Shown piece after piece: positions 39,720 through 48,724 of a stretch of 64,000 nt of DNA (its first letter is position 1; each line of letters begins with the position of its first letter). The notes under the pieces were generated by a model. The model saw nothing but the letters and a program-made list of their open reading frames with translations, did no database searches and was not told the DNA's origin. Source of the stretch: Rhizobiaceae bacterium (lineage in GTDB: Bacteria > Pseudomonadota > Alphaproteobacteria > Rhizobiales > Rhizobiaceae); NCBI GenBank assembly GCA_019635755.1, contig JAHBYW010000003.1, positions 539,289 through 603,288 of the forward strand. The letters run 5' to 3'. The position numbers were made by a program, and so were the translations under genes.

Positions 39720-41081
39720 CTACGCCGCGACGTGGCTGGCGCCGCGGAACGCGTCGCGCAGGTAGCCCAGCGTCGCGTCGGCGTTCGCCGGCTTGCCGAA
39801 CAGGTAGCCCTGCCCGCCGCCACAGCCGAACTGCACCAGCTTGTCGGCCTGCGCCTCCTGCTCGATGCCCTCCGCGACCACGTCCATCCCGAGCCCCTCG
39901 CACATGGCGAGGATGGCGCGGATGATGTGCTCGGAGGGGCGGTCGTCGAGGATCGAGGCGACGAAGGCGCGGTCGATCTTCAGCTTGTCGAACTGGAATT
40001 CCCGAAGCCGCCCGAGCGAGGACTGGCCGGTGCCGAAATCGTCGAGCGAGACGCGGATGCCGACGCGGCGCAGGTCGGCGACGATCTTCTCCGCCGATGC
40101 CGGGTCCGACATCAGGCCGGTCTCGGTGATCTCGATCTCCAGGCGGCCCGGGTCGAAGCCGGTGCGGTGGAGGATGTTCAGGATGTGCTGGCCGGTGTTC
40201 TGGTCGACCAGCTGCGACGGCGACAGGTTGAACGACAGGAACAGGTCGTCCGGCCAGGCGCGCGCGGCTTCGGTCGCCTTGCGCAGCACCAGCTGCGAGA
40301 GCTGGCCGATGATGCCGCGCTCCTCGGCGATCGGGATGAAGACGACCGGCGAGACGAAGCCGAGGTCGCGGTCGGTCCAGCGCGCCAGCGTCTCGAAGCC
40401 GATGGTGCGGCGGGTCTTGAGGTCGACGATGGGCTGGAAGTGCGGCTCGACTTCGCCGGCCGACACCGCGCGGCGCAGCGCCTGCTCGATGCGCGTCATG
40501 CGCTTGGCCGCTTCTTCCATCTCGCGGGTGTAGACGACGACGCGGCCGCGGCCGGAACGCTTGGCCTGGTAGAGCGCCGATTCGGCCTTGCGCACCAGCA
40601 CTTCCGTGGTCTCGTCGCCGGAATAGAACAGCGAGCAGCCGACCGACGCCGACAGGCGCGCCGTACGCTCGCCCACGTCGTAGGGCGCCGACAGGATCTC
40701 GATCAGCATCTTCGATTTCTCGGTCGCCGCCTCTTCCGAGAAGACCATCGGGTAGAGGAACGCGAACTCGTCGGCGCCGACGCGCGTCACCGCCGAATGG
40801 CTGTCCATCGCGGCGCGCAGCCTGAGCGCCACCTGGATCAGGATGTCGTCGCCGGCCTCGTGGCCGAACAGGTCGTTGATCGGCTTGAAGCCGTCGAGGT
40901 CGATGATGCCCACGGCGAAGGGCGCCGGGTCGTCGGCGCGGTCAGCGATCAGGCGGTCGACCTTGTCGAAGAAGCGGCGCTGGTTGCCCAGCCCCGTCAG
41001 CGGATCGGTGAAGGCCAGATCCGCCCCTTCCTTCGCGGTTTGGCTGGCGCCAAACAGAGTCTGCATCGCATTCCCTGACAT
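39720..41081 (-). CDS. GGDEF-EAL protein, probable cyclic-di-GMP phosphodiesterase
   Basis: A 453-residue cytoplasmic protein. The GGDEF domain (about 22-185) has RVGADEF at 100-106, so its second Gly is replaced and cyclase activity is unlikely. The EAL domain (about 196-445) reads ETL (Glu230) at its signature but keeps NLSPSQL, EIEITETGL, DDFGTGQSSLG, KIDRAFV and AEGIEQ, so hydrolysis of c-di-GMP is plausible. No sensory domain or membrane helix precedes it. ATG 41081 has AAAGAG upstream; an in-frame ATG at 41105 is an alternative. Confidence 0.93.
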   Translation of the reverse strand: MSGNAMQTLFGASQTAKEGADLAFTDPLTGLGNQRRFFDKVDRLIADRADDPAPFAVGIIDLDGFKPINDLFGHEAGDDILIQVALRLRAAMDSHSAVTRVGADEFAFLYPMVFSEEAATEKSKMLIEILSAPYDVGERTARLSASVGCSLFYSGDETTEVLVRKAESALYQAKRSGRGRVVVYTREMEEAAKRMTRIEQALRRAVSAGEVEPHFQPIVDLKTRRTIGFETLARWTDRDLGFVSPVVFIPIAEERGIIGQLSQLVLRKATEAARAWPDDLFLSFNLSPSQLVDQNTGQHILNILHRTGFDPGRLEIEITETGLMSDPASAEKIVADLRRVGIRVSLDDFGTGQSSLGRLREFQFDKLKIDRAFVASILDDRPSEHIIRAILAMCEGLGMDVVAEGIEQEAQADKLVQFGCGGGQGYLFGKPANADATLGYLRDAFRGASHVAA

Positions 41082-41217
41082 TATGGGCTCTTTACTGGTG
41101 ATCATGCAGGCAAATGCTTTAGGAATAGTATCGGCAGGCCTTCAAAACGGCCCAAAACTGCCCGAATTTCAGAGCGTTGCAACCTATCAGGGAATCTGGC
41201 CGGACCAGTTGCCCGCC

Positions 41218-43041
41218 CTAGTCGTCGCGGCGGGGACGGTAGAGGCGGAGCGTCGCGGCCTCCGTGCCCGGGACAGCCTCCAGCCAGGCCGGCACCCGTC
41301 CATGGCGCAGGTCGGCCATGAACCCGTCGGGCGCCCAGCCGGCCAGGACGCCGGATTCGTCGTTGCCCGGGCAGAAGGCGACCAGACCGACGCCGTTCTC
41401 GCGGATCGTCTGCCGGGCCGCCTCGGCGTCGCCCATGAAGGCGTTCAGCACCAGCAGATTGCCGTCGACGTTGCGGTGGTAGGGCCCGGCGATCGCATGG
41501 TGCGGCGTGAAGCGCAGGATCGCCGCGCCGAGATTGGAGATGGTGAGGACCGTCGTCGCGGGCAGGGCGGCGAGCGCGGCATGATCGGCTTCGGCATAGC
41601 AGGACGCGCCCCTGGCCTCCTGGGCACCGCGCGCCGCATCCCCCTGCCGGAGCAGGCCGGCGACATGGTTCGCGCCGGCTGCCCAGATGGCGTTGATCGA
41701 GACCAGCCAGGCCACGGCCAGGCGCAGCGCGACGCCCCTGCCGCCCTGCGCCGCCGCCTGCCGCGCCGTGGTGATCCAGGCGGCCAGCGGCACCACGGCC
41801 AGCGGAATGGCGAACATGGCGCCGCGCACCTGCCAGAGGCTCATCAGGAAGGCGGCCATCAGGAATGTGCCGGCCAGCAGCCCGGTCCGGCTCAGGCCGC
41901 GACGCCGGGCATCGGCGACCAGCCAGGCAAGCCCGATCATCGGCGTCACGTAATAGGCGAAGGCCATCTTGGTGCGCGTCGCCAGGATCGTCCAGACCGG
42001 CAGGGCCTCGGTGATCCAGTTCAACCAGAAGTCGCGCAGGCGTGGATCGACCGTGGAATACGGGTCCCGCAGGCAGTCTGGAAAGAGGCCGGCCAGCACC
42101 GCGCCGGCGGCAAGGCCGATGACGGCGAGGCCGAGCGCGCGGCTGCCGAGCGACCGGCCGCCAAGGTGTGCGGCGAGCGCCAGTCCGACGCCGGAAACCG
42201 CGGCGACGAGCAGGTGCGGCGCGGAGAACGCGTCGCACGCGGCGTCGAACCAGCCGGACGGCGGCACGGTCGCCACGAAGGCGATGGCCGACCCGCCGGC
42301 GAAGCCCAGCCCGAAACGCAGCGGGACGGCGCGCTCGCCGCGGAACAGGAACAGGCCGGCGCACCAGAGCCCGGCGACGGCGACGAACGGCACGCTCTCC
42401 ATGCCGATGGCGAGCATCGCGGCCGTGAGCACGCCCGCCCCCAGCGCACGGCGCGGCGCCGCGTCGGCCTGTGACAGCTGCAGCATCGTCGCCAGCAGCA
42501 GCACGAGCTGGAGATTGTGATGGTCGATGGCGCCCGGGCGGAACGTCGCGACGAAGAACAGCGCCATGGCGCCGACCAGCGCAGCCGGCAGCAGCGCCGC
42601 GTCGCCGGCCAGCCGGCCCGCCAGGCGGATCAGCAGCCAGAGCGCGGCGAAGGCGAGCAGTGTCGGCCAGAGCACCAGGGCGACGGCTTCGCCCGTGGCC
42701 TGCGATCCGGTCAGCGCGGAGCCGGCCAGCACCAGCGCCGCGAGCGGGGCGTCGACCAGCCGCGACCAGTGCATGACGATGCCGCCGGCCGGCCCCATGC
42801 GGTATTGGTGAAGGTCGAACCAGCCCTGCCCGGCAACGAGGTCGCGGATCTCAACCAGCCGCATCAGGCTGTCATTGTCGCCGCGGCCGTCGCTCAGCAG
42901 CGAATTGCCCGACAGCCAGTTGACGCCGACGAGGAGCAGCGTCGCGGCAAGCGCGGCGGTCCAGGCCGTCAGGGGCCGGCGGCGGGCCCGGTCCGAGGAA
43001 CGTGCGGAGGAGCGTGCGGCGATCGTGTTCAGGGGCGGCAC
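41218..43041 (-). CDS. GT-C-like polytopic membrane glycosyltransferase
   Basis: About 607 residues from GTG 43041; a further upstream GTG at 43137 would overlap the divergent methyltransferase gene. It has at least ten hydrophobic segments. A large first loop contains GDNDSLMRLVEIRDLVAGQGWF and MHWSRLVDAPLAALVL, followed by PGAIDHHNLQLVLLL, both reminiscent of STT3/AglB-like GT-C enzymes where acidic loop residues are catalytic. A soluble C-terminal domain of about 130 residues follows. With GtrA-like and GT2 genes nearby it probably transfers a lipid-linked sugar on the periplasmic side. Confidence 0.72.
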   Translation of the reverse strand: MPPLNTIAARSSARSSDRARRRPLTAWTAALAATLLLVGVNWLSGNSLLSDGRGDNDSLMRLVEIRDLVAGQGWFDLHQYRMGPAGGIVMHWSRLVDAPLAALVLAGSALTGSQATGEAVALVLWPTLLAFAALWLLIRLAGRLAGDAALLPAALVGAMALFFVATFRPGAIDHHNLQLVLLLATMLQLSQADAAPRRALGAGVLTAAMLAIGMESVPFVAVAGLWCAGLFLFRGERAVPLRFGLGFAGGSAIAFVATVPPSGWFDAACDAFSAPHLLVAAVSGVGLALAAHLGGRSLGSRALGLAVIGLAAGAVLAGLFPDCLRDPYSTVDPRLRDFWLNWITEALPVWTILATRTKMAFAYYVTPMIGLAWLVADARRRGLSRTGLLAGTFLMAAFLMSLWQVRGAMFAIPLAVVPLAAWITTARQAAAQGGRGVALRLAVAWLVSINAIWAAGANHVAGLLRQGDAARGAQEARGASCYAEADHAALAALPATTVLTISNLGAAILRFTPHHAIAGPYHRNVDGNLLVLNAFMGDAEAARQTIRENGVGLVAFCPGNDESGVLAGWAPDGFMADLRHGRVPAWLEAVPGTEAATLRLYRPRRDD

Positions 43042-43055
43042 TCGGTGGCGAAGAC

Positions 43056-43072
43056 CTAACGTAGCCTTAACC
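43056..43072 (+). promoter_or_regulatory. Possible CtrA binding site between divergent glycosylation genes
   Basis: CTAA (43056-43059), seven bases, TTAACC (43067-43072): one mismatch to TTAA-N7-TTAAC. It sits in the 86-base gap between the GT-C gene (minus) and the methyltransferase gene (plus) and could act on either. Confidence 0.4.
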
Positions 43073-43127
43073 GCTTCAGGAATAGTAAAGGCGGGCGCCG
43101 CGTCCGGCGCGGCAGGCGGAACCCCGG

Positions 43128-43748
43128 ATGAACGCACTCGCCACCGTCGAGAAGAAGCTGCTGAACGTCGTGCATGACCGGGCGGTGTTCCGGCGCCGCG
43201 TGCGCGTGCTGTCCAGCCTGATCGCCGACGAACTCGGCCGCGACGGCACGGTGCTCGACCTCGGCTGCGGCGACGGATCGATCGCCCGCGCCATCATGGA
43301 CCGCAAGCCCGGCCTGCGTTTCCGCGGCATCGACGTGCTGGTCCGCGAGACGACGCTCATTCCCGTCACGCCCTTCGACGGCACCACCATTCCCGCCCCC
43401 GACGGCGCCTATGACTGGGTGACCATCGTCGACGTGCTGCACCACACCGACGATCCGGCCCGCCTTGTCGCCGAGGCGGCGCGCGTGGCGCGGCAGGGCG
43501 TCGTCATCAAGGATCACCTGCGCGAGGGCCTGTTCGCCCGCGAGACGCTTCGGCTGATGGACTGGGTCGGCAACAAGGGCCATGGCGTCCGCCTGCCCTA
43601 CAACTACCTGTCGCGCGCCGAATGGGACGCGATCTTCGAGCAGGCCGGCATCGCCGTCGAAAGCTGGCGCGGCAGGCTCGGCCTCTATCCCTTCCCGGCC
43701 AGCCTCGCCTTCGACCGCGGCCTGCACTTCATCGCGCGTCTGCGTTGA
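43128..43748 (+). CDS. Class I SAM-dependent methyltransferase
   Basis: A 206-residue protein with motif I VLDLGCGDGSIARAIM at about 43-58, an acidic residue after the next strand (GIDVLV) and a WVTIVDVLHHTDDPARLVAEAARV motif. The methylated substrate is unknown; proteins of this shape next to glycosyltransferases often act on sugars, lipids or quinones. Its last 20 bases overlap the convergent GtrA-like gene. Confidence 0.85.
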   Translation: MNALATVEKKLLNVVHDRAVFRRRVRVLSSLIADELGRDGTVLDLGCGDGSIARAIMDRKPGLRFRGIDVLVRETTLIPVTPFDGTTIPAPDGAYDWVTIVDVLHHTDDPARLVAEAARVARQGVVIKDHLREGLFARETLRLMDWVGNKGHGVRLPYNYLSRAEWDAIFEQAGIAVESWRGRLGLYPFPASLAFDRGLHFIARLR

Positions 43749-44148
43749 GCGAGCGGCTCTCCGCCGCGAACACCCAGCGCGACGACAGGACGTAGCTGCT
43801 TACGCCCGCCGTCAAAGTCACCGCCACCGACATCCACAGCGCCGGCAGGCCCATCATGTCGCCGACGACGTGGCCGACGGCACCCGACAGCACGGCGCAG
43901 ACGAGCTGGGCGCCGAGATAGCGCGGCAGAAGCTCGCCATGGCTGCGGTCGCTGGCGAACGTCCAGCCGCGCTGCATTGCGTAAGCGACGACGAACGCGA
44001 TCGCATAGCCGCCGGCGCCGGCGACGAACGCCGGCAGGCCCGCCTGCCGGAACAGGTAGGAGAGGACCAGCAGGAGCAGATTGGCGCCGAGACCGACCGC
44101 GACGAACCGCGCGAGGCGGCCCTGCCGCGCCGACAGTGCGGCGGTCAC
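43729..44148 (-). CDS. GtrA family membrane protein
   Basis: A 139-residue protein with four membrane segments, the GtrA/DPMS-related form: RFVAVGLGANLLLLVLSYLF, GAGGYAIAFVVAYAMQRGWTF, LGAQLVCAVLSGAVGHVV and TLTAGVSSYVLSSRWVF. GtrA proteins are thought to flip polyprenyl-phosphate-linked sugars. GTG 44148 overlaps the GT2 stop (GTGA), so the two are coupled, as in serotype-converting gtr operons. Confidence 0.9.
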   Translation of the reverse strand: MTAALSARQGRLARFVAVGLGANLLLLVLSYLFRQAGLPAFVAGAGGYAIAFVVAYAMQRGWTFASDRSHGELLPRYLGAQLVCAVLSGAVGHVVGDMMGLPALWMSVAVTLTAGVSSYVLSSRWVFAAESRSLNADAR

Positions 44149-45383
44149 TGCGGACCGGCGGGCTGCGCGGGGAGGCCGTCCGCCAGCGCGCGCCGCCGCT
44201 TCACCGGAATCTCCAGCACGCCGAGCAGGAAGGCGGAGAAGAACGCCTGCAGGCCGATCACCACCATCGTCAGGCCGAGCACGACGATGCGCGGGATCTC
44301 CGAATCGTTGAGCGGGCCGAAGCCGAGCTGCGCCCAGGACACGAGCGCATAGGCGAAGAAGGCGAGGCCGGCGACGAAGATCATGCCCGCGTTCAGCGCG
44401 ATCCGGTCGGTGCTGATCGATTTCGACAGCCAGTCGGCGCGCGAGGTGGTGGGCAGGATGCCGGTGATCTCGGCATAGTGGCGCGACAGCACGCCGAAGC
44501 TCAGAAGCTGGGTGCCGGCGACGGCCATGAAGCAGGCCGCCATGAACGTGTTGAGGTCGAGCTCCATCGTCGTGTTGAGCTGGAACGGCCCGAACAGCAG
44601 GAGCAGCGCCAGCGCAAGGCCGCCGCCGCAGAGCGCGAGGCCCGGGATGAAGAACAGCCAGCGCGGATTGTACATCAGCAGGAACTTCAGGTGCCGCCAG
44701 CCGTCGCGCCATGTCCGCAGGTGCGGCGGGCGGCTGCGGCCGTCGGGCTTCAGCGTCGTCGGCACTTCCTCGATCGCCAGCCCGGCCAGGGCGCTGCGGA
44801 CCACCATCTCGCTGGCGAATTCCATGCCGGTGGTGCTGAGGTCGAGCGCCCTGATGCTGTCGGCCCGGAACCCGCGCAGGCCGCAATGGAAGTCGCGGAC
44901 CGGGATGCGGAAGAACAGGCGGCCGAGGAAGGAGAGCACGGGGTTGCCGAGATAGCGGTGCAGGAACGGCATGGCGCCGGTCTCGATGCCGCCCTGGAAA
45001 CGGTTGCCCATGACGAGGTCGGCGCCGCCGCGCAGCCGGCCGACGAAGGCGTCGAGCGACGCGAAATCGTAGGAATCGTCGGCATCGCCCATGATGACGT
45101 AGCGGCCGCGCGCGGCGGCGATGCCGCCCTGAAGGGCCGCGCCATATCCCTTCTGCGCCACCGGCACGACGCGCGCGCCGTGCGCCTCGGCGATCTCGCG
45201 CGAGCCGTCGGTGCTGCCATTGTCGGCGATCAGCACCTCGCCCGTCACATTCGCGCGCTTCAGATAGTCTTTCGCCTTGTCGATGCAGACCGCCAGCGTC
45301 TCGGCCTCGTTGAGGCAGGGCATCAGGATCGTCAGTTCGACCTCGTCGGCGTCGCTGGCGCGGATCGGTGTCACGGCGTTCAT
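44145..45383 (-). CDS. Family 2 glycosyltransferase, polyprenyl-phosphate sugar synthase-like (GtrB/DPM1 type)
   Basis: About 412 residues from ATG 45383; a GTG at 45398 would add five. The GT-A domain shows ILMPCLNEAETLAVCI, IADNGSTDGSREIAE, GYGAALQGGIAAARGRYVIMGDADDSYD (the DxD-type acidic motif) and GNRFQGG. Four membrane segments in the last 190 residues anchor it. It likely makes a polyprenyl-phosphate-linked sugar that the GtrA-like protein flips and the GT-C protein uses. Confidence 0.9.
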   Translation of the reverse strand: MNAVTPIRASDADEVELTILMPCLNEAETLAVCIDKAKDYLKRANVTGEVLIADNGSTDGSREIAEAHGARVVPVAQKGYGAALQGGIAAARGRYVIMGDADDSYDFASLDAFVGRLRGGADLVMGNRFQGGIETGAMPFLHRYLGNPVLSFLGRLFFRIPVRDFHCGLRGFRADSIRALDLSTTGMEFASEMVVRSALAGLAIEEVPTTLKPDGRSRPPHLRTWRDGWRHLKFLLMYNPRWLFFIPGLALCGGGLALALLLLFGPFQLNTTMELDLNTFMAACFMAVAGTQLLSFGVLSRHYAEITGILPTTSRADWLSKSISTDRIALNAGMIFVAGLAFFAYALVSWAQLGFGPLNDSEIPRIVVLGLTMVVIGLQAFFSAFLLGVLEIPVKRRRALADGLPAQPAGPQ

Positions 45384-45561
45384 CGGGGCCTCGGGCACAG
45401 GGGAACCGGGCGCGACCGGCTCGCGGCGGCGCGCCTCACCTTGGACGCAAAAGCGTTAACGAATCCATGACGGCGCGCTGCCCCCCGACGCGACCGGCGA
45501 TATCGCAACCCTACGGTGCACCGCGCGTTTCGCGTCGGTAACCCGAAGCGAGGGGCATTCC

Positions 45562-46569
45562 ATGGCGGCACAGCCGGTCCAGGGCGGAGGACCGATCGAA
45601 CAGGCCCGGGCCGGCGAACCCGGGCGCGGGCGCAACGCGGAGACCCCGTCGCAGATTCCGGCGGCGGGCTGGCGCGACATCGCCTGGCGGCTGTGGGCGT
45701 CGTTCAACGAGGACCGGCTGCCGCTGATCGCCGCGGGCGCCACCTTCTACCTCCTCCTCGCGCTGTTTCCCGCCCTCGCCGCCTTCGTGTCGCTCTACGG
45801 CTTCGTCGCCGATCCCAAGACCATCGCCGACCACATCGCCTTTCTCGGCACGCTGATGCCCAAGGCCGGCTTCGACATCATCAGCGACCAGCTCGCGGCG
45901 CTCGCCCGGCAGGACAACAACGCGCTGTCCTGGGGCTTCGTGATCGGCTTCGGCGTCGCGCTGTGGAGCGCCAACAACGGGATCAAGGCGCTCTTCGACG
46001 GGCTGAACATCGCCTATCGCGAGGCCGAGAAGCGGTCCTTCCTGTTCCTGAACGTCGCGTCGCTCACCTTCACAATCGGCGCGCTGATGCTGGCCGTCGC
46101 CATGATCGTCTCGGTCGGCATCGTGCCGGCCGCGCTGGTGCTGCTCCGGCTCGATCATCTGACCGAGCTCATCGTCGCGACGCTGCGCTGGCCGCTGCTG
46201 CTCGTCATCATCGTCACGGCGATCAGCCTGATCTACCGGTTCGGGCCGAGCCGCGAGCGCGCGCGCTGGCGCTGGATCAGCTGGGGAGCGGTGCTGGCGA
46301 CGCTGGTCTGGCTCGTCGCCTCCTGGGCCTTCTCGTTCTACCTGCAGAACTTCGCCGACTACAATGCCACCTACGGGTCGCTCGGCGCGGTCATCGGCTT
46401 CATGATGTGGACCTGGATTTCCGTCATCATCCTGCTGGTCGGCGCCGAGCTCAACGCCGAGATGGAGCACCAGACCGCGCGCGACTCCACGACCGGCGCG
46501 CCGAAGCCGCTGGGCGAGCGCGGAGCCGTCATGGCCGACACGATCGGCCGCTCCGCCGACGAGTCGTGA
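45562..46569 (+). CDS. YihY/BrkB family inner-membrane protein
   Basis: A 335-residue membrane protein of the YihY/virulence factor BrkB family. After 45 variable residues comes [29 protein letters not shown], the hallmark first helix, then [28 protein letters not shown] and [34 protein letters not shown] at the end. Six helices. Bordetella BrkB was once linked to serum resistance; family function is not settled. Single gene before gshB. Confidence 0.92.
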   Translation: MAAQPVQGGGPIEQARAGEPGRGRNAETPSQIPAAGWRDIAWRLWASFNEDRLPLIAAGATFYLLLALFPALAAFVSLYGFVADPKTIADHIAFLGTLMPKAGFDIISDQLAALARQDNNALSWGFVIGFGVALWSANNGIKALFDGLNIAYREAEKRSFLFLNVASLTFTIGALMLAVAMIVSVGIVPAALVLLRLDHLTELIVATLRWPLLLVIIVTAISLIYRFGPSRERARWRWISWGAVLATLVWLVASWAFSFYLQNFADYNATYGSLGAVIGFMMWTWISVIILLVGAELNAEMEHQTARDSTTGAPKPLGERGAVMADTIGRSADES

Positions 46570-46639
46570 TGCTGGGCCGGCCAGCTTGACACCCGGTCGG
46601 TCGCGGCGTCATCTGCCGCGCCTTTTTGAGGAGCCGCCC

Positions 46640-47605
46640 ATGCCGCTGAAGATCGCCGTCCAGATGGATCATGTCTCGACGGTCAACATCGCCGGCGACA
46701 CCACCTTCGCGCTGTCGCTGGAAGCGCAGCGGCGCGGGCACGCCCTCTTCCACTACACGCCGGACCGGCTCTCCATGCTGGGCGGCAAGGTGTTCGCGCG
46801 CGTCGAGGAGATGCGCGTCCGGGACGAGAAGGGCAGCCATTTCACGCTCGGCGAGCCGGTGCGCACCGACCTGTCGGAGATGGACGTCATCCTGCTCCGC
46901 CAGGACCCGCCCTTCGACATGAACTACATCACCACCACGCACATCCTCGAGCGCATCCATCCGAAGACGCTGGTGGTGAACGACCCGGCCTGGGTGCGCA
47001 ACTCGCCGGAGAAGATCTTCGTCACCGAGTTCCCCGACCTGATGCCGGAGACGCTGATCACCCGCGACGCGGCCGAGGTCGCCGCCTTCCGCCGCGAGCA
47101 CCGCGACATCATCGTCAAGCCGCTCTACGGCAATGGCGGCGCCGGCATCTTCCATCTGCGCGAGGACGACCGCAACCTCGCCTCGCTGCTCGAAATGTTC
47201 GCGCAGTCCTTCCGCGAACCCTTCATCGTGCAGCGCTACCTGAAAGACGTGCGCAAGGGCGACAAGCGCATCATCCTGATCGACGGCAAGGTGGCGGGCG
47301 CCATCAACCGCGTGCCGGCGGACCATGATTCGCGCTCCAACATGCATGTCGGCGGCCGGGCCGAGGCGACGGAACTGACGCCGCGCGAGCATGAGATCTG
47401 CGAGCGCATCGGTCCGTCGCTGAAAGAGCGCGGCTTCATCCTCGTCGGCATCGACGTGATCGGCGACTGGATGACCGAGATCAACGTCACCTCGCCGACG
47501 GGCGTGCGCGAGGTGAAACGATTTGGCGGCGCCGACATCGCCGCGCAGTTCTGGGACGCGGTGGAAGCGAAGCGGGGTGATCAACTGCCGCAAGCGTCGG
47601 GTTGA
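46640..47605 (+). CDS. gshB: Glutathione synthetase
   Basis: A 321-residue ATP-grasp enzyme that joins gamma-glutamylcysteine and glycine. It shows [18 protein letters not shown] at the start, [19 protein letters not shown], the glycine-rich loop [14 protein letters not shown], and [21 protein letters not shown], the last holding the metal and substrate ligands. TGAGGAG precedes the ATG at 46640. The 3' end overlaps a convergent low-GC gene by 25 bases. In relatives comM normally follows directly. Confidence 0.97.
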   Translation: MPLKIAVQMDHVSTVNIAGDTTFALSLEAQRRGHALFHYTPDRLSMLGGKVFARVEEMRVRDEKGSHFTLGEPVRTDLSEMDVILLRQDPPFDMNYITTTHILERIHPKTLVVNDPAWVRNSPEKIFVTEFPDLMPETLITRDAAEVAAFRREHRDIIVKPLYGNGGAGIFHLREDDRNLASLLEMFAQSFREPFIVQRYLKDVRKGDKRIILIDGKVAGAINRVPADHDSRSNMHVGGRAEATELTPREHEICERIGPSLKERGFILVGIDVIGDWMTEINVTSPTGVREVKRFGGADIAAQFWDAVEAKRGDQLPQASG

Positions 47606-48117
47606 ATCAGTATTCCAACGACTTCGGGGAAAAAGGCAAAGCCCAATGCTAGGCTAAGTGAAAGACTGGAGGCGATTGTCCAGGATATCATCATAATCCT
47701 TGGAAAGACTCGAGCAGCCGCATTTCCGCTCTTGTGTGCAGGATCATCCCCAAATGGTCGCGGAAGAATCAGCTGGGGGTATTCTCTATCAATTTTCCGA
47801 TACTGCGCCCTCAGATAGTCAAATTGACGGTGAGCTGCCGCAACTCCTCGGCCAACCATAACAGAGAAGTAGACACCAGACACTGATACCCCGAACATTA
47901 GCACATAAATAAATACTATACCTGATATATGAGGTCGTCCACCAACAAGTATAGCTATGAGTACGGACGATGCGGCAAATAGGCCAGCGCTGTATAATAT
48001 TCCCCATGTGATTCTATCACTTATGACCTTGGCCTCATGATCCATTCCGCGGCATATTGCGACATAGAGAACAGAAGGATCTCTCGGGAACCCCCGATTC
48101 CCCTTTGCAGTTTTCAT
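47581..48117 (-). CDS. Low-GC membrane protein of unknown function
   Basis: About 178 residues from ATG 48117; ATG 48165 or an internal one ([15 protein letters not shown], 24 residues later) are alternatives. Four hydrophobic segments are seen: [41 protein letters not shown], and near the end [22 protein letters not shown] with a short last helix. Between the pairs lies a charged loop ([16 protein letters not shown]). The base composition is far richer in A and T than gshB and comM, and the gene interrupts that pair, which suggests recent transfer. No family is recognised. Confidence 0.6.
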   Translation of the reverse strand: MKTAKGNRGFPRDPSVLYVAICRGMDHEAKVISDRITWGILYSAGLFAASSVLIAILVGGRPHISGIVFIYVLMFGVSVSGVYFSVMVGRGVAAAHRQFDYLRAQYRKIDREYPQLILPRPFGDDPAHKSGNAAARVFPRIMMISWTIASSLSLSLALGFAFFPEVVGILIQPDACGS

Positions 48118-48165
48118 GAATGCCCCCGACCGTGACCACGAATAGATGGAATAACCGTTCCACAT

Positions 48166-48724
48166 TCCAAAGAACTAGGGAAGCCAGCGAAGCAATTCTT
48201 TGACGATCCCGCGCGACTTGACCCGCCCGTTTGGAAAACGTCGTCCAGCCTACTAACGTTCTGCCCCACAACCAGCCACAATCGCCTTGCCATTGCTGAT
48301 TGCGGCGGTGCGGGTTTCGTTCCCGTTCTGATCGCGACTGTCCGAAGCCGAACCTCCGAAGCCGACGAGTCATCAAAAATTCCCACGTCCGGAGGCGGCC
48401 GTCCTCCGGCAGGCCGGGATGCGATGCAACCCTGCATGCAAGAACAGTTCGTGCCGATCGTCGCCGTCGACGCCCAACCTATTCGGCTCGTCCCCTTGGT
48501 GCGCCACGCCAACTCAGGGAGCAAGGTGGTACGATCATCTCATCCGAAGTGGCCTTCTTCTTGCGCCCCTTCAAAGCAGAGATGCTGAATTACAACCAAA
48601 AATCTGGAAGATACCACCGCTGCGTGAATGTTCCTCTATTGTTCTTTACGGCTGGCGCCTTCCATGCTTTGATCCACCGGACTTCAATCGGAACGCGCGG
48701 GGACGGCGCGGCTGGAGGGCGGAC
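48166..48724. other. 559-base gap between the low-GC gene and comM, no supported gene
   Basis: The stretch holds short open frames on both strands but none shows a conserved motif, ribosome binding site or coherent codon use. A GC-rich palindrome (GTCCGGAGGCGGCCGTCCTCCGG type) lies near 48386-48410. The composition shifts from AT-rich near 48600 back to GC-rich at comM. It probably contains the right edge of the inserted segment and the comM promoter. Confidence 0.5.

Noticed and set aside
48114..48524. 136-residue minus-strand frame and a 113-residue one at 48035-48376 in the gap before comM
   Set aside because: No ribosome binding site, no conserved motif and Ser/Arg/Cys-rich composition; could be decayed DNA but nothing supports a gene.
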